Source: Aphrocallistes beatrix (lineage: Eukaryota > Porifera > Hexactinellida > Sceptrulophora > Aphrocallistidae). From it: a DNA stretch of 64,000 bases. The stretch spans positions 186,001 to 250,000 of the forward strand of contig OY725502.1 of NCBI GenBank assembly GCA_963281255.1, read 5' to 3'. Positions 38,519 through 48,369 of the stretch are shown in pieces; the stretch's first letter is position 1, and each line of letters starts with the position of its first letter. Position numbers and translations under genes: made by a program. A model generated the notes under the pieces. It ran no database searches. It was not told the DNA's origin and saw only the letters and a list, made by a program, of their open reading frames with translations.

Positions 38519-40269
38519 ACTAAGATTAGTGTAGATGTCCCATCATTATGTATTATTGTGCTCTAAAGTCATTATTATATTTCTGTTGTCAAGTTCGAAA
38601 TAATATTAAATATGAAGATCTCCTAAACTCTGAGTTCAATCTACGATTCAGGAAATCTTTCGGGGTTTTGCTTCAAAATGTTAGGAAATGTTATCGCTCC
38701 TTGCTGATTCTATTATTAGCTATAACTAAAATAGATTTTACAGCTCCTATTTTAGGAGTTTCCCTATTTATATATGCACCTGATCCGGATTATTATAAGT
38801 GTACATTCATATTTTCACACCTTTTATCACACAAGTGAATTCAAAAGCATTAATTATATTCAACGGCTAATATATGATAGTTCAGTAGAGAAACGAGTTT
38901 TACACTTGAAAGAATACTTACTATCCATGAAATATGTGAGCAGTATTTCATGAACTACTAACAAATGAAAATATACATTTTCAGACCTCGAGTTTAGCTA
39001 ACTAAACTTAAAATCATTTTGCATTTTATTTGATTTGTATCAATTAACCATGGATTATTGAATATGGTTGTTCAGGATTACAATAGAATTCTGGAATCCA
39101 TACACAATACACAATACACTATACAATTTTATTCATGCTGCTTTTCTTACTAATTTTGTGGCATATCATCTAGCTAAATTACGAGTTAAAACTTATTAAT
39201 AACCCAAAAAAAGTTATCAAAGCAAATTCAATTCTTACAAAGGAAGATGTTAGCATTTTGATTGTGATTGGCTAATACATGCATAATGCTGAGAAATAAA
39301 TGTGACTTAAGATTGAAATAACAAGCTTAACTCTTCTTTTAAATGAAATCCCTGTAGTTTTGTAATATCTTATTATCATATGACCCAAGTAAACTAGCGT
39401 AATATAAACATAATATTATGCCAGAAAATATTTGCTAACTGGAAATAAATTTTAATTGCATGTGTATATTCATATGATTAAAAAATATCCAATAATCAGG
39501 AACAGTGAATCACAATGTATTGATATTTATGTGTATAGGAGTATATTTCCTCATTCCAGAGTTGTTCCTATATCCTATAGTCAGGGTTTTTGTGAGAATA
39601 GCGTTCCAATTCCCATTTCCCCGAATTAATTAAGCTCTCTTTATGTCTTAGACAAATATACTATATCTAGTATAGTAACAATACCATCATGTATAATTAT
39701 TAAAATCATATATAGGATTTCAACATGTGGGAATATCCATAAGAAAGAAGTCATCCTCATTATCTTCCCACAACTACTGCATCTGTGATATATCTTTCAT
39801 TTTTAAGTGTCATGCAATTTCTTTCTCAAAAATTGTATAAATTAAATTTCTCCTAAGATACTTCACCAATCAAATGCTAAGATCTTTAGATGTCCCTAGA
39901 GCAATTAGTAGATTTATGGAAAAATATAATGTAAATATTACTTGTTATATTTCACAATTAATACATAGTCAGGTGCCCCAGTAAGCTTTTGAATAACTGT
40001 GTCAGTTTACTTTTTACTACTCAGTTTACTCAACATATTTATGACTTTATGTGCCAGTGGCACATCTGCCTAGAGCTGCCATTCCCTGAATCTAAATGTC
40101 AGTCTGTTGACCCAAATTTATTTTCAACACCCTGTGCTAGATACGTATATACTAAGATAACTTTATTCTGCAAACGTAATATCGCATAATATTTTGTGGG
40201 TTACTTAAGATCATTATAATAAGGTCTATTTAAAGTGAGATTTAATACGAACAGACAAATACATTAAAG
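38519..40269. other. Intergenic, nothing recognised
   Basis: AT-rich. A 96-codon ORF at 38548-38838 has no recognisable motif or neighbour support. A possible TATTTAAAG lies 40-50 bp upstream of the membrane protein start at 40270. Confidence 0.4.
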
Positions 40270-41358
40270 ATGCCAGATTTAAAATATTTCTCCAATCCAT
40301 GGAATAGCGTGCTCTATACCTTCCAAATCGTTATTAGCATCGGAATAATCGGAAATATTATCTTTGGAACTGTTTGGGGGATATATTTCTTGCTCCGCAT
40401 TAACACACTAAGGAAGAAAGTATACTATTTAAAGAAACAGACAGATGAAAGGTGTTTTGATGAGTTAAAAAATGCAAAAGTTGACTATATTAAGTCTATA
40501 TTCATTGCTGCCATTTCTGCTTTTGAAGTGTTAACTCATCTTGGTTTGGTTGAAATTGAAGTGTTGCAAAAGCTAATAAAAGTCCCGATACAAAATTGTT
40601 CGAGCCAACTTTATATAGAATATTCCTTCTACTCTCCACTCTACAGAGTGATTGCGGCATTTGCAATTACTTCCGTGATAGTGTTTTTGTCCCTCATCCA
40701 CATACTAACCTCCTACCTGTCTCATGCGTACAGTGAGAAGCGTATCACAAACATAATGAGACGAGAACGCGTCATGTTTGCTTGGCTGTTCATACAACTA
40801 GTCTGTGTGTGGTGTAGTATCTTCTACTGGCCTCTCTTCATGCTGACTTTACCTATAATGACAGTGGTTGCATTGATTGGTCATGTGTGTTTGTATTGGA
40901 AGTACGGGAGAGAGTTGTACAGTGTGATAAGGAGAAGGGAACGAGATGCTTTGTTTGAAGATGTACACTCTCATAGGAAGTTGTCAGAAATGCTGAAGGA
41001 CTATAAAATCGGGTTTCGACTTTATATGTTCTATGCACAGATGTTAATCCTCGCTGTGATATTAACAAACATAAAAACCGGAATACTATCATTAACTACA
41101 GATAACTGTGTGATCAAAAAACATTTTCACCTGGATACCAAAATTCTAACTGGAATTCATAACAAAGAGATATTGCTGAAATCCTTTCAAATAGCAATGA
41201 CCACATTCTTCATGCTTGCAACATGTTCGCTTTTCTTCATCCATTCCTCAATTCTGTGGAGAATGTTGGTGAGAATAGTCAAGAGGAGAGCTGCCATGCG
41301 GAATCCTACTAGGTTTAGTCATAGCACTCTACACCAGCCTTTAGTTGGGAAGAAATGA
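40270..41358 (+). CDS. Seven-transmembrane-like protein, local family member 1
   Basis: 362 aa, single exon; I do not recognise a known family. Hydrophobic segments near residues 17-40, 76-98, 131-152, 170-191, 193-212, 253-274 and 308-332 give seven helices. Basic loops (RKKVYYLKKQTDER, RRERVM, VIRRRERDALFED) predict an extracellular N-terminus and a GPCR-like topology. The first outer loop holds NCSS, a Cys and glycosylation site; a Cys (TTDNC) is also in the third. There is no DRY or NPxxY. The tail ends RNPTRFSHSTLHQPLVGKK, shared by the family. The central block (40690-40985) is almost identical in DNA to members on the opposite strand. It could equally be a gustatory-receptor-like channel, with opposite topology. 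Confidence 0.75.
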   Translation: MPDLKYFSNPWNSVLYTFQIVISIGIIGNIIFGTVWGIYFLLRINTLRKKVYYLKKQTDERCFDELKNAKVDYIKSIFIAAISAFEVLTHLGLVEIEVLQKLIKVPIQNCSSQLYIEYSFYSPLYRVIAAFAITSVIVFLSLIHILTSYLSHAYSEKRITNIMRRERVMFAWLFIQLVCVWCSIFYWPLFMLTLPIMTVVALIGHVCLYWKYGRELYSVIRRRERDALFEDVHSHRKLSEMLKDYKIGFRLYMFYAQMLILAVILTNIKTGILSLTTDNCVIKKHFHLDTKILTGIHNKEILLKSFQIAMTTFFMLATCSLFFIHSSILWRMLVRIVKRRAAMRNPTRFSHSTLHQPLVGKK

Positions 41359-41882
41359 GAATGGGATTGGAATTACCAGAATATACTTGTGAAAAATGGT
41401 TGATTTTATTCATAAATAATAATTTTCTATAAAGAATTTGTAAAAATGCTTTTTTGCTCTGAAATTTTCTTTTGTATATTTTTTCCTTTTGTGTGAATTT
41501 AAATACAAAATAGCAATAAAACTGCTAATCTTTATATTTAGAAGTCTAATTCTGGTGCTACCTTTACAAAAAAGGAATAAATATGATCGAATTGTAAAAA
41601 CAATGGAAAACATGGGTCATTTTCTTGTGATTAAAACCCGGGAATCAGACTATGTGTTGAAAGTAAAGCATCTTATGATAGAGCACAGATTAACCTTGAA
41701 AATCATTGTGTAACTTGTAAACGTGTAAATTAGTAGATTGATTGCATCAGTTCGCTAATGAGAAATTACCACGTATGTATAATTAGGTAATACAATCTTA
41801 AATAAATGGATTATTGTAAGCACTGAGCCAAATCAAATAATCATATATAAAACAGTTAAATATTTACAGTTAACATTCTAAA
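41359..41882. other. Spacer with TATA box for the truncated copy
   Basis: AT-rich 3' flank of the preceding gene, then CATATATAAAACAG at 41843-41856, about 30-40 bp upstream of the ATG of the truncated relative. This is the TATA arrangement of the family. Confidence 0.45.
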
Positions 41883-42074
41883 ATGGATTCAATTCTCACT
41901 ACCAGACATTTCATAACAGTTATGAAATATATGATAGGTGTAAGCAATACTGGTAACCTTTTATTTGGAACTATTTGGTGTGTGTATTTCATATTCCGTC
42001 TTAACACCTTGAGAAATAAAGTTTATTACCTGAAGAAACAGACAGATGAAAGATGCTTGGATGAGTATAATTAA
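41883..42074 (+). pseudogene. Truncated copy of the seven-transmembrane-like gene
   Basis: 63 codons that match the family from the N-terminus through TM1 and YYLKKQTDERC, then stop at the point where the others continue FDELKNAKVDYIK. The following DNA (repeated AATTAAGAAATAAC) is unrelated. It keeps a TATA box, so it may be transcribed, but only one helix remains. Confidence 0.75.
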
Positions 42075-42304
42075 GAAATAACAATAATTAAGAAATAACA
42101 TACACCTGTAATTCATTGGAAATATCAATTGATTAAGAATTGAATACTTCAAACAGTTTAACTTTAGAATCTACTACAAGCTTGAGCAGAGCACACAATT
42201 ATATATACTAAAAATAACTAAATACAAGTAAATGTTTGGAGGTGTGAGATTAAGAATGCTTGAAAGAAGCCCCCCTACCCTACCAGATAGAAAACTAAAA
42301 ACTT

Positions 42305-43405
42305 TCACTTAACTAATGGCTGGCGCAAACTCGAAGATTGGGAGACGCTATTCATATCTTTCCTGAAACGAACTAACCCCCGAATAGCTTGAACCAGAAT
42401 GGAAACGTGAAGTGAGAAGAGAAATGATATTCCAACGAACCCGAAAATATTAATTAAGAAAGAGTAGAATATTCGATATAAAGTATGGATCGTTTGTCCG
42501 TGATTTGAGTCAAACGCTTCCAAGCCTTTGGAACTAAAATGAAATGCATTGGAAAGGAAACAAGGTTGTTTTAAAGCTGTGAACACGAAATCTATTACAA
42601 CAATATAGACGTAAGAAAACGAGAGAATCACAATGGATGTTAAATACAGGATTGCAGTTATCTTATATTCCTTACACATTCGTTCCAATTTCCTGTAAGA
42701 ACTCATATCGTCGAACCAAGCATCAAGACGTCTCCGTTCTAGAACAAGATACAAACTTCGGCTATATCTAGCAAACAAGAAGATATGACTGACGAATACG
42801 ATTGGAGGGAGGAGGAATAGGGACACTAAGAAGGATTCTGGTGAGAAAGAGGAAGCAAAGAATACTAACGCGAGAAAACACGCGAAAATGAACATTCCTA
42901 ATTCACGTTTACTGAGCTTAGTATTCCGAGGTCCACTGTAAGCAGTGGAGAGGTAGGAAGTGACAATGTGGATAAGTGACAGGTACACCGTAAATAGAAC
43001 CAATGTGAGTGTGGTCACATACCTGAATGTGAGGTTGTGTGAAAGTCTGATGATGGCAGATGTGTCGCAATTATTTCTTTGCTTCTGCTCCAATAAATGG
43101 CGTAGCGAAGTTATGATGAAGATTAACAAAGCGAATATTACCAGTTCGACGAACAAAATAATTGACATTAATATTGACTTGATGTACTTGACTCTTGCAT
43201 TCTTAAAGTGGTCATATTCTTGAGACTGATTTTTTAATCCATTCACTCTCTTTCTTAATTTGTTAATGCGAGACAAATAATAGAAAAGCCAAACTGCGCA
43301 AGAAATGGTAATGAAAAGCAACTCAATTCCCATTAGAATTTGAAAGATGTAAATTGGGATGTTAGTGTAATCTCCACTTTGAATGAAGTAGCCGTACCCA
43401 ACCAT
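42305..43405 (-). CDS. Seven-transmembrane-like protein, diverged member
   Basis: 366 aa, single exon. It shares the family plan and anchor motifs (RINKLRKRV, NARVKYIKSI, LSLIHIVTSYLSTAYS, YKITAILYL, LRQPLV at the tail) but differs at most other positions and shows no long DNA identity with the rest. It has seven predicted helices. Outer loop 1 has NNCDTS and HNLTF glycosylation sites. A minus-strand TATAAATA lies at 43438-43445, about 35 bp upstream of the ATG. It shows which residues are constrained when sequence exchange is absent. Function unknown. Confidence 0.75.
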   Translation of the reverse strand: MVGYGYFIQSGDYTNIPIYIFQILMGIELLFITISCAVWLFYYLSRINKLRKRVNGLKNQSQEYDHFKNARVKYIKSILMSIILFVELVIFALLIFIITSLRHLLEQKQRNNCDTSAIIRLSHNLTFRYVTTLTLVLFTVYLSLIHIVTSYLSTAYSGPRNTKLSKRELGMFIFACFLALVFFASSFSPESFLVSLFLLPPIVFVSHIFLFARYSRSLYLVLERRRLDAWFDDMSSYRKLERMCKEYKITAILYLTSIVILSFSYVYIVVIDFVFTALKQPCFLSNAFHFSSKGLEAFDSNHGQTIHTLYRIFYSFLINIFGFVGISFLFSLHVSILVQAIRGLVRFRKDMNSVSQSSSLRQPLVK

Positions 43406-44082
43406 TTTGATGATATGGATAATGAAGTTGGAATCAGTATTTATAGCAAACTAAGAAGAAAAGATGCTTTCATCTTTTGTAAACAAGATTACACAATTCT
43501 GGAAATATTACTGTTATCAATGTGATATGAGCAGCAGAGCAAAGGATAATTTAGAATATCACGAGGATGTATTATTTGCAATGAAGCAATATTAACATGT
43601 GGTAAATGCTCTTAGCACACATTAGGTAATAACTATAACAATGTAGTTGATCGATTACATTTCAGGAGATTTTAGAAGAGAATATAATCTCTTGTTTGCA
43701 CTTATATCATTTAAAGATGAGTCAATTAGCTAAGAAATCAAGAGGGATAAATCCACTAGAGATTTAGATCTAAAATTAGAACTAATCTCTGACCTTAGGG
43801 CTAAAATTAGATTCAAATATATATTTATAAACGACTGCACTAAATTGAAAATATGCGTCATATTTGAATCTAATTTAGGATTCTAAACGTATAAATGACC
43901 AATTTTAGAAGCTTTTAACCTGTGCCACTTTGAGCCACTTATCTCTAACCACAACATAAGATGGTGGTTGGTTGATGTCACAGGTTTAGTTTAGCTCTGA
44001 ATGAGTAATTGAAGGAAATATTTTATTTGAATTTATAGTACAATTACTATGACTAAACATTCCATTTTATCTACAAGTGTAC

Positions 44083-44332
44083 CAGTGTATTAACGAAAAC
44101 TGAAAAACAGTGTATTAACGAAAACTGAAAAACAGTGTATTAACGAAAACTGAAAAACAGTGTATTAACGAAAACTGAAAAACAGTGTATTAACGAAAAC
44201 TGAAAAACAGTGTATTAACGAAAACTGAAAAACAGTGTATTAACGAAAACTGAAAAACAGTGTATTAACGAAAACTGAAAAACAGTGTATTAACGAAAAC
44301 TGAAAAACAGTGTATTAACGAAAACTGAAAAA
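44083..44332 (+). repeat. 25-bp minisatellite, ten copies
   Basis: Ten head-to-tail copies of a 25-bp unit beginning CAGTGTATTAACGAAAACTG and ending AAAAA. They appear identical to the base, which suggests very recent expansion. Confidence 0.95.
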
Positions 44333-44417
44333 CTTTAATCGGCGGTTTATAATTATCAACAAACAACATTCCATCAAACAACAGAATAAAATACAATACT
44401 ACGTATATTGAAAGTAC

Positions 44418-44573
44418 TACAGTCGACTCCGCTTAATTGGGTCACATCGGTCAGAGGACATTTTGCCCCGATAAGCGGAGAACCCTATTAACCGAAAATA
44501 TGTTGTATTAGCTTCTATGTGAGAGCTATTCCGGTCCTGCCAAAAGTGACCCTATTAAGCGGAGTCGACTGTA
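44418..44573. mobile_element. pogo-like MITE, relative of 45-213
   Basis: Perfect ends CAGTCGACTCCGCTTAAT and ATTAAGCGGAGTCGACTG, TA on both sides. The interior is close to 47-211 (ACATCGGTCAGAGGA, GAGCTATTCCGGT). Confidence 0.85.
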
Positions 44574-44581
44574 TATTGAAA

Positions 44582-44737
44582 TACAGTCAACTCCGCTTAA
44601 TCGGGACAAGTCTCCAGGAACGGAATGGTTCCCATACATATAAGCTAATACTAAACTCCTTCGGTTAATTGGGAACTCTGCTTAATCGGGACAAAATATC
44701 CGGGACCAAAGTGTCCCGATTAATTGAGTCGCCAGTA
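44582..44737. mobile_element. Second pogo-like MITE, adjacent
   Basis: Starts CAGTCAACTCCGCTTAATCG eight bp after the previous element and ends near CCCGATTAATTGAGTCGCCAG, flanked by TA. The interior differs from the first (CCGGGACCAAAGTGTCCCG), so it is a separate subfamily. A solo right end of this type is at 10890-10925. Confidence 0.75.
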
Positions 44738-44768
44738 TTCAAAATATAATTCGAATTTTGATGACGTG

Positions 44769-45233
44769 TTATCCTCGTTCCAGTAAGATTGTGGAGACTG
44801 GTGTGATTTGGTAGGCATCAGTCCCTGTAGAATCCACTGTAACAGGTTGGGTAGAGATGTAACCCATGTAACATGAAGTGTTTATATGGACAGGGGAACC
44901 CAATTCTATTCTGTTCCTGGCCATCCGATCAAACGATGACTGAGTGGAATCATTTGGAGATGTAACAGAACGTTTTCTTGAGTATACTAAGAAAAGCTCT
45001 TTGAAATAATTGAAACTCGATTTGCGTTTGAATGAAGTATTCAGAGATTTTTCTAACTCAAGATTCAAACGATTGACTTTCCTGTCTAGAACTATCCATA
45101 AGTGGAATGAGCACCAAATCAGTGAAGAAATCGTAAAAATAATAATTTCGGCAACAACTACTAATTTTAAAATTAAAATCGCGGCATTTACATTGTAGAG
45201 TCCGCCGTTGAGAGAGTTATGAAAGCCGAACAT
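44769..45233 (-). CDS. Single-TM relative of the seven-transmembrane-like family
   Basis: 154 aa. A single hydrophobic helix (residues 17-47) followed by a basic segment (LDRKVNRLNLELEKSL) aligns by pattern with TM1 and the first inner loop of the family. The remainder is polar, with RKSSF and RKRSVTS (possible basophilic kinase sites) and a novel Ser/Thr-rich tail. The stop follows LLERG. It may be a truncated gene with a new tail or an unrelated small membrane protein. Overlapping TA-rich DNA upstream could hold a TATA box. Confidence 0.5.
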   Translation of the reverse strand: MFGFHNSLNGGLYNVNAAILILKLVVVAEIIIFTISSLIWCSFHLWIVLDRKVNRLNLELEKSLNTSFKRKSSFNYFKELFLVYSRKRSVTSPNDSTQSSFDRMARNRIELGSPVHINTSCYMGYISTQPVTVDSTGTDAYQITPVSTILLERG

Positions 45234-45883
45234 TTTAGTGAAGTAACATATATGAGTTCCAATGGAATTCTATATATGTATTTATATATATATATACTAC
45301 TAAAGCAATAATGATATGGTAAGAATTCCAGTGATACGACTGGAAAATCTCCTACAGTAATACACAGTACTATTCCTCCATGTTGATTACTATAGCACAG
45401 TAGAAGCTAATGATATCGTACATAGCACTACTGTGACAATACTGAAAGGTAGTTTCTGCAACAAAGCACTATAGTTATAAATGTAATGGAAACTACCATG
45501 GCAAGTGTCTGGAAATTTTGTACAGTTAAGATGGGGATGCACAATCAATTTGGTTTTGGGCTTGAGTTGACCATGTAAGGTGTAGGAAGGGGAATAGTTA
45601 GAGAAACCAAGTATGTAATCAAAAAATGGCAATTGGAAATGATAGTCTTATAATCTACTGTATAAAGCTTCCTGTGGGTACAAAAATTCCAGTATAATCC
45701 CGAATCCCATTACATAAACATCCCAAATAGTACAGTTCTTAATCCGAAATTCTTAATCCGAAGAAAAATTCTTTAAAACTTATAAAAAAATTAACAAGTA
45801 TACAAAACAAACAAACAAAGATACAAGGTTAAAAACACAAACAAATTTCAACCTACGGAGCAGTAAGAATGGAGTAAGAAAGG
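45234..45883. other. Intergenic, nothing recognised
   Basis: TA-rich run at 45270-45300. An 80-codon minus-strand ORF (45390-45632) has no supporting features. Confidence 0.4.
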
Positions 45884-48148
45884 TTAAAATATTATACAAG
45901 TCTTCTTCTTCGATTTAGAGAATTCGGATGCCATTATTCTGGTTAGAACTTGGTCTGTTGCTGGTGTTACGAGTGTGTCACTCCTTGTGAACGGGATTTT
46001 AGGATAAGGATTGACAGAAACCTCAGATACGTCATCCTGACTACCGTATCTGGGTTCAAAAATTTGCCTAAAATGATCACTGAAATTCTCACTCATTCCC
46101 ATGTATGATACGATATTCGATAGAGATGTGGTTACGTATAAATCGTTGAGTAAAACAAACTTTTTGTCAAGAGAATCGATCCAATCATTCCACGTATTAA
46201 CAGTGATGTCCCCAAGCGTCTTCTGATAGCACTTCTTATCCCCGCCGAGCCATTCCAGTCTAATTCCTTTCAGTTTATCATATAAATCGGCGCTAAACTC
46301 GGGAGAGGCATCAGTCTTTGACCAATTTTGTCCGTTCTGAAGACATTCAAAGTAGACTTCTAATTGCGTCCCAATTTCAGTTGAAAGCTGGACGAAATAT
46401 TTCTGAGGATCTTCAACATTCGGAGCGACAGTAAAGTCTGTGACACCACGGATAATCCCACCGTAATTTAATCCGATAATGCAATTCACTCCGAACTGTT
46501 GGACGAATTCCGTCAAAATCTCTTCTTCGCTCTGTCTAACTTCTCCCTCCCCAGATGCCTCAAGAAATTTCAGAGCTTGGAAGAATTCCTTTCTGATGAC
46601 GTCATCATGTATGTCATTGATGGTTATTTGGAAAAGAGAATAGTAGACTGAAAATGAAATCTCGATTTCTCTCGCGTTCGAAGGGAAAATGACTCGAAAT
46701 GGATTGATTGTAAATCGCCGCTTTCCATCGAAATATTGAATTGAAAACGAAACTCGCTCTAACTGATTCACAGTACACTTCTGCGGGATTGAAATACCGA
46801 AATCTTCCGAAATTTTGTAGTTTTTGATGTCAAGAATCTGATCTTTCGTTTCATAGTCCTTAGTATACCCATGTCCTAGCATGTGGAAATCAATGTTATC
46901 AATTATGATTATGTTGAACAGAGGAAACAGGACTGATAGCTCTTGGCTGTTGAGAATGTAGGGACGTAAAGCGCGTTTAATTTGAATAACATTCAGTTTA
47001 CTCAAGTCGCCGACTTTCATCAGGTTCGCCTCTTTCAAGTGGTAGCAGAGTGGCAGTATCTGAGAATCCGACACCAACTCGGGATGATCACGAGCGTATT
47101 TGTTGAGGGAATCGATCACTTCGCTCTTCCAAGAAGTCAGCAGCTGTTCCTTAATGATAGACTCCCATTTGTGAGTGACACGCTTACTCGACTCAGAAGA
47201 ACATTGCTTGACACGTCTCACTTCGTCGACTTTGTACTTATGCGAATTGCTGAAGAAAAGACGGACTGCTTCTATGCCTATTTCGTCCCCGGCGTCTGTC
47301 ATGAGGTTAATGATGGCACGGTAGAGATTCAGTGGCTGTCTGGTCTCATCGGGCAAAATGGACCAATCGCCACACGTCTTCAGTCCATAGTCCTTATGCT
47401 CGTTCTCAATGAATACCACAGGGACGTCGTACGAGAAATGCATCTTCACGAGGAGCTTACAACTCTCCTCGATTTCCTGAACATTCTTGGGATATTTGGC
47501 CGGCGGACCAATGCTCATTGCATGCGTGACTACGATCACCGCATTAGGACGATCTCGATCGATGACTTTGAGTTTTAAGAGGACGCGTAGCATGCGAGAC
47601 ATTTTAGAGTCGATTCCTAGCATTCTGTTGTCGGTTCCCTTCACGACTATCAGGACGATGTTAGGGTAAGTGACTCGTGTCGTCATCCACTCGTCGCGGT
47701 CTAACTGCGGGTGGGAGGAGATGAAGTTCTCGATTGTTACTAGGTTCTGAATGTTCTGGTCGATTCCTTCCGTGTCCCCCCAGCCAGGGGGATCAATAAA
47801 CCCGATCCCGAGTCCTTCTACATTCCAATGTGCACTATTCATCACGCTGGCGTATTCAACGACATCCCTGGTGCAAGAGCGGATTTTAGAAGTGGGAATG
47901 AGTTGGTTTGACTCTCCATCCAATCCGAAGAGATTGTTGAGTGTGGAGGATTTGCCAGCTCCTGATTCGCCGTAGAGGAAGAGAGTGGCTCGATTTGGTG
48001 CTCGGTGGGCTTTGATGCTTTTCCATACCAGATTCACTCCGGGGTGGTTCACTGTTAGGAGCTCTTTGGATTCTTTCAAATTCTTCGGAAGTTTTAGTGT
48101 TTTATTATCGATATTCTCTAGCAACATTTCATCGCCACTGCCTGACAT
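45884..48148 (-). CDS. AIG1/TOC-like GTPase fused to a MACPF-like domain, CaaX-terminated
   Basis: 754 aa from the Met at 48148 (MSGSGDEMLL), preferred over an ATG 45 bp upstream that would add a hydrophobic stretch. GTPase part, residues about 50-290: P-loop GESGAGKSS (60-68), G2 Thr near 93, G3 DPPGWGD (119-125), G4 VTHA (207-210, as in TOC/AIG1 proteins), G5-like IENE. Residues 300-415 are a helical linker with no known fold. Residues about 420-690 look MACPF-like: LGHGYTKDY near the start, then FGVNC-x6-GG (552-564), exactly the MACPF signature spacing although T, H and aromatic are replaced, then EWLGGD and W-x2-W. The C-terminus KSKKKTCIIF is a polybasic CaaX box, predicting prenylation. 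There is no signal peptide, so the protein is probably cytosolic and membrane-anchored. GTPase: strong; MACPF: inferred from pattern. Confidence 0.8.
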   Translation of the reverse strand: MSGSGDEMLLENIDNKTLKLPKNLKESKELLTVNHPGVNLVWKSIKAHRAPNRATLFLYGESGAGKSSTLNNLFGLDGESNQLIPTSKIRSCTRDVVEYASVMNSAHWNVEGLGIGFIDPPGWGDTEGIDQNIQNLVTIENFISSHPQLDRDEWMTTRVTYPNIVLIVVKGTDNRMLGIDSKMSRMLRVLLKLKVIDRDRPNAVIVVTHAMSIGPPAKYPKNVQEIEESCKLLVKMHFSYDVPVVFIENEHKDYGLKTCGDWSILPDETRQPLNLYRAIINLMTDAGDEIGIEAVRLFFSNSHKYKVDEVRRVKQCSSESSKRVTHKWESIIKEQLLTSWKSEVIDSLNKYARDHPELVSDSQILPLCYHLKEANLMKVGDLSKLNVIQIKRALRPYILNSQELSVLFPLFNIIIIDNIDFHMLGHGYTKDYETKDQILDIKNYKISEDFGISIPQKCTVNQLERVSFSIQYFDGKRRFTINPFRVIFPSNAREIEISFSVYYSLFQITINDIHDDVIRKEFFQALKFLEASGEGEVRQSEEEILTEFVQQFGVNCIIGLNYGGIIRGVTDFTVAPNVEDPQKYFVQLSTEIGTQLEVYFECLQNGQNWSKTDASPEFSADLYDKLKGIRLEWLGGDKKCYQKTLGDITVNTWNDWIDSLDKKFVLLNDLYVTTSLSNIVSYMGMSENFSDHFRQIFEPRYGSQDDVSEVSVNPYPKIPFTRSDTLVTPATDQVLTRIMASEFSKSKKKTCIIF

Positions 48149-48197
48149 ATTCACTACTCTGTGCAGAAGAAAGGTAAGAATATGCACAAACAATGGG

Positions 48198-48369
48198 ACA
48201 TACCTAATTTACGGAACGGAACGGAATGGAACCATCCGTGAAATCTGAATACCTAATTGACGGAATTTGACGGAACGGTTCCAGAATTTTAAATGCCTAT
48301 TTTACGGAATATCCCATTCCGGATATTATAAATGCTTAATTCACGCGGCATTCCGTGAATTAGGTATGT
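48198..48369. repeat. Palindromic MITE just upstream of the GTPase start
   Basis: GGACATACCTAATTTACGG at the left and CCGTGAATTAGGTATGTCTC at the right are inverted copies, with several internal GGAACGGAA/TTCCG units. It lies 50 bp upstream of the chosen ATG, so it occupies or replaces promoter-proximal DNA. No clear target duplication. Confidence 0.7.

Larger units (their letters stand above)
43406..44768. other. Intergenic with minisatellite and two MITEs
   Basis: Holds the 25-bp minisatellite (44083-44332) and two adjacent pogo-like MITEs (44418-44737). CCTGTGCCACTTTGAGCCACTT near 43919 resembles 34808 in the FERM intron, a further small dispersed repeat. Confidence 0.5.

Noticed and set aside
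38548..38838. 96-codon ORF with a hydrophobic middle
   Set aside because: No family motif, no promoter signal and no splice link to the FERM gene.
40270..41358. Calling the membrane family rhodopsin-type GPCRs
   Set aside because: Seven helices are likely, but the DRY, CWxP and NPxxY motifs are absent, so only topology is claimed.
46982..47578. 198-codon plus-strand ORF
   Set aside because: Lies wholly antisense inside the GTPase-MACPF gene, whose own frame carries clear motifs.
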